From CAUZWH01 sp965224275 (lineage in GTDB: Bacteria; Pseudomonadota; Alphaproteobacteria; SHVV01), in assembly GCA_965224275.1 (NCBI GenBank), contig CBDCYR010000008.1:1-64000 (forward strand): a DNA stretch of 64,000 nucleotides. Reading direction: 5' to 3'. Below, piece after piece: positions 63,555 to 64,000 of this stretch (its first letter is position 1; each line of letters starts with the position of its first letter). The translations under genes and the position numbers were made by a program. The notes under the pieces are model-generated. The model had not been told where the DNA came from. It ran no database searches and worked only from the letters and a program-made list of their open reading frames with translations.

Positions 63555-64000
63555 CTAAGCGGAAACCGGCTTAGACGCAACGGCAAATAACGAGAGACCG
63601 GCCGGTGGACGTATCGACCGTTCAATGCGGCTCAGCACCGGCACGAGCATGTCGAATAGCCTAATTTGTTCCGCCGGTGGCATTGAACGTCCCAGGAGCT
63701 TGCCGTTTATCCACCAGCCGAGAATTCCAGCCGCGTTGAAATGCCAGGTGTCGACGTTGATAAACCCAACTTGGCGAAGGATCTCAGCAAGGCCACGGCG
63801 CGCATAGCGACGGTGGTGTCCAACCGCCACGTCAATCTGGCCGAAGATCGCTGGACAAGCCGGCACTTTCAAAACCAAGCGGCCGCCGGGTACGAGTGCG
63901 CGAAAGATGGTTTCCAAAACCGCGCGATCATCTTCGATGTGCTCAATCACCTCCAAGGCGACGGCGGTTTCGAATTGACCAGACCACCCACCTTCCGTGG
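63555..64000 (-). CDS. SAM-dependent methyltransferase, 5' partial
   Basis: The C-terminal approximately 148 residues of a type-11-like class I methyltransferase: FETAVALEVIEHIEDDRAV (post-I/II motif), ALVPGGRLVLKVPACPAIFG and the HHRRYARRGLAEILRQVGF motif common in sugar-cluster methyltransferases. The SAM-binding glycine loop lies beyond the window edge. It is on the same strand as the GT2 gene, 88 bases before it. Confidence 0.85.
   Translation of the reverse strand, partial: TEGGWSGQFETAVALEVIEHIEDDRAVLETIFRALVPGGRLVLKVPACPAIFGQIDVAVGHHRRYARRGLAEILRQVGFINVDTWHFNAAGILGWWINGKLLGRSMPPAEQIRLFDMLVPVLSRIERSIRPPAGLSLFAVASKPVSA

Noticed and set aside
1..64000. CRISPR arrays, rRNA and tRNA genes
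   Set aside because: No regularly spaced repeats and no rRNA or tRNA-like sequence were seen on reading both strands.

Overview
The window is GC-rich, gene-dense bacterial DNA, and both edges cut through a gene. The gene content (TAXI-type TRAP transporter, MmgE/PrpD proteins, an ECF42-type sigma factor with a YCII partner, M81/MlrC, a D-threonine-aldolase-like enzyme, PAS-rich kinases) fits a heterotrophic Alphaproteobacterium, but no rRNA or tRNA gene is visible to confirm this.

Layout. 1-1.9 kb: end of a DSD1-family PLP enzyme and three small genes. 2.1-13.7 kb: a Rieske oxygenase, a TPR protein, an acyl-CoA synthetase, a 2OG-oxygenase-like protein, an SDR/aldehyde dehydrogenase pair, an ABC solute-binding protein, an MlrC-like protein and an aldo/keto reductase. 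14-17.6 kb: two receiver proteins around a PAS histidine kinase that is split by a truncated IS1595-type transposase lying between 93-bp direct repeats. 17.6-24.7 kb (minus strand): a compact operon of MmgE/PrpD, amidase, DppBCDF-type ABC transporter and HAD hydrolase.

24.8-42.9 kb is the most striking part. Seven of the window's eight paralogous Rieske non-heme-iron oxygenase alpha subunits lie here, mostly as tandem pairs. Mixed among them are an LLM flavin oxidoreductase, broken SDR and PrpD genes, a class III cyclase, a frameshifted amidohydrolase and three insertion sequences. Two Rieske copies are broken: one has an in-frame TAG, the other a 136-bp tandem duplication over its Fe-S motif. 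An intact IS256-family element sits inside an IS1182-family transposase gene and has an 8-bp target duplication. All eight oxygenases have Glu at the bridging position (E-C-Y-H-C), as in carnitine/betaine-type Rieske oxygenases. No reductase, ferredoxin or beta subunit is present.

43-51 kb: an XRE-type regulator, an HpcH/HpaI aldolase, a five-PAS histidine kinase lacking its phospho-acceptor His, a YCII protein and an ECF42-type sigma factor separated by a second LLM oxidoreductase. 51-57.7 kb: amidinotransferase and ornithine-cyclodeaminase-family genes divergent from a TAXI TRAP transporter and a dihydroxyphthalate-decarboxylase-like protein. 57.7-64 kb (minus strand): a sugar/glycan assembly operon (membrane glycosyltransferase, Gfo/Idh dehydrogenase, NAD-sugar epimerase, C-methyltransferase, cupin, GT2, methyltransferase).

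Reading them together (inference): the region looks like accessory catabolism of small amines, amides or quaternary-ammonium-like compounds. Transporters (ABC, TRAP) bring substrates in, Rieske and LLM oxygenases attack them, and hydrolases and dehydrogenases (amidase, amidohydrolase, M81, ALDH, SDR, amidinotransferase, OCD) process the products. The oxygenase block appears to be both expanding by duplication and decaying by insertion, frameshift and deletion. Some of these lesions could instead be assembly errors.
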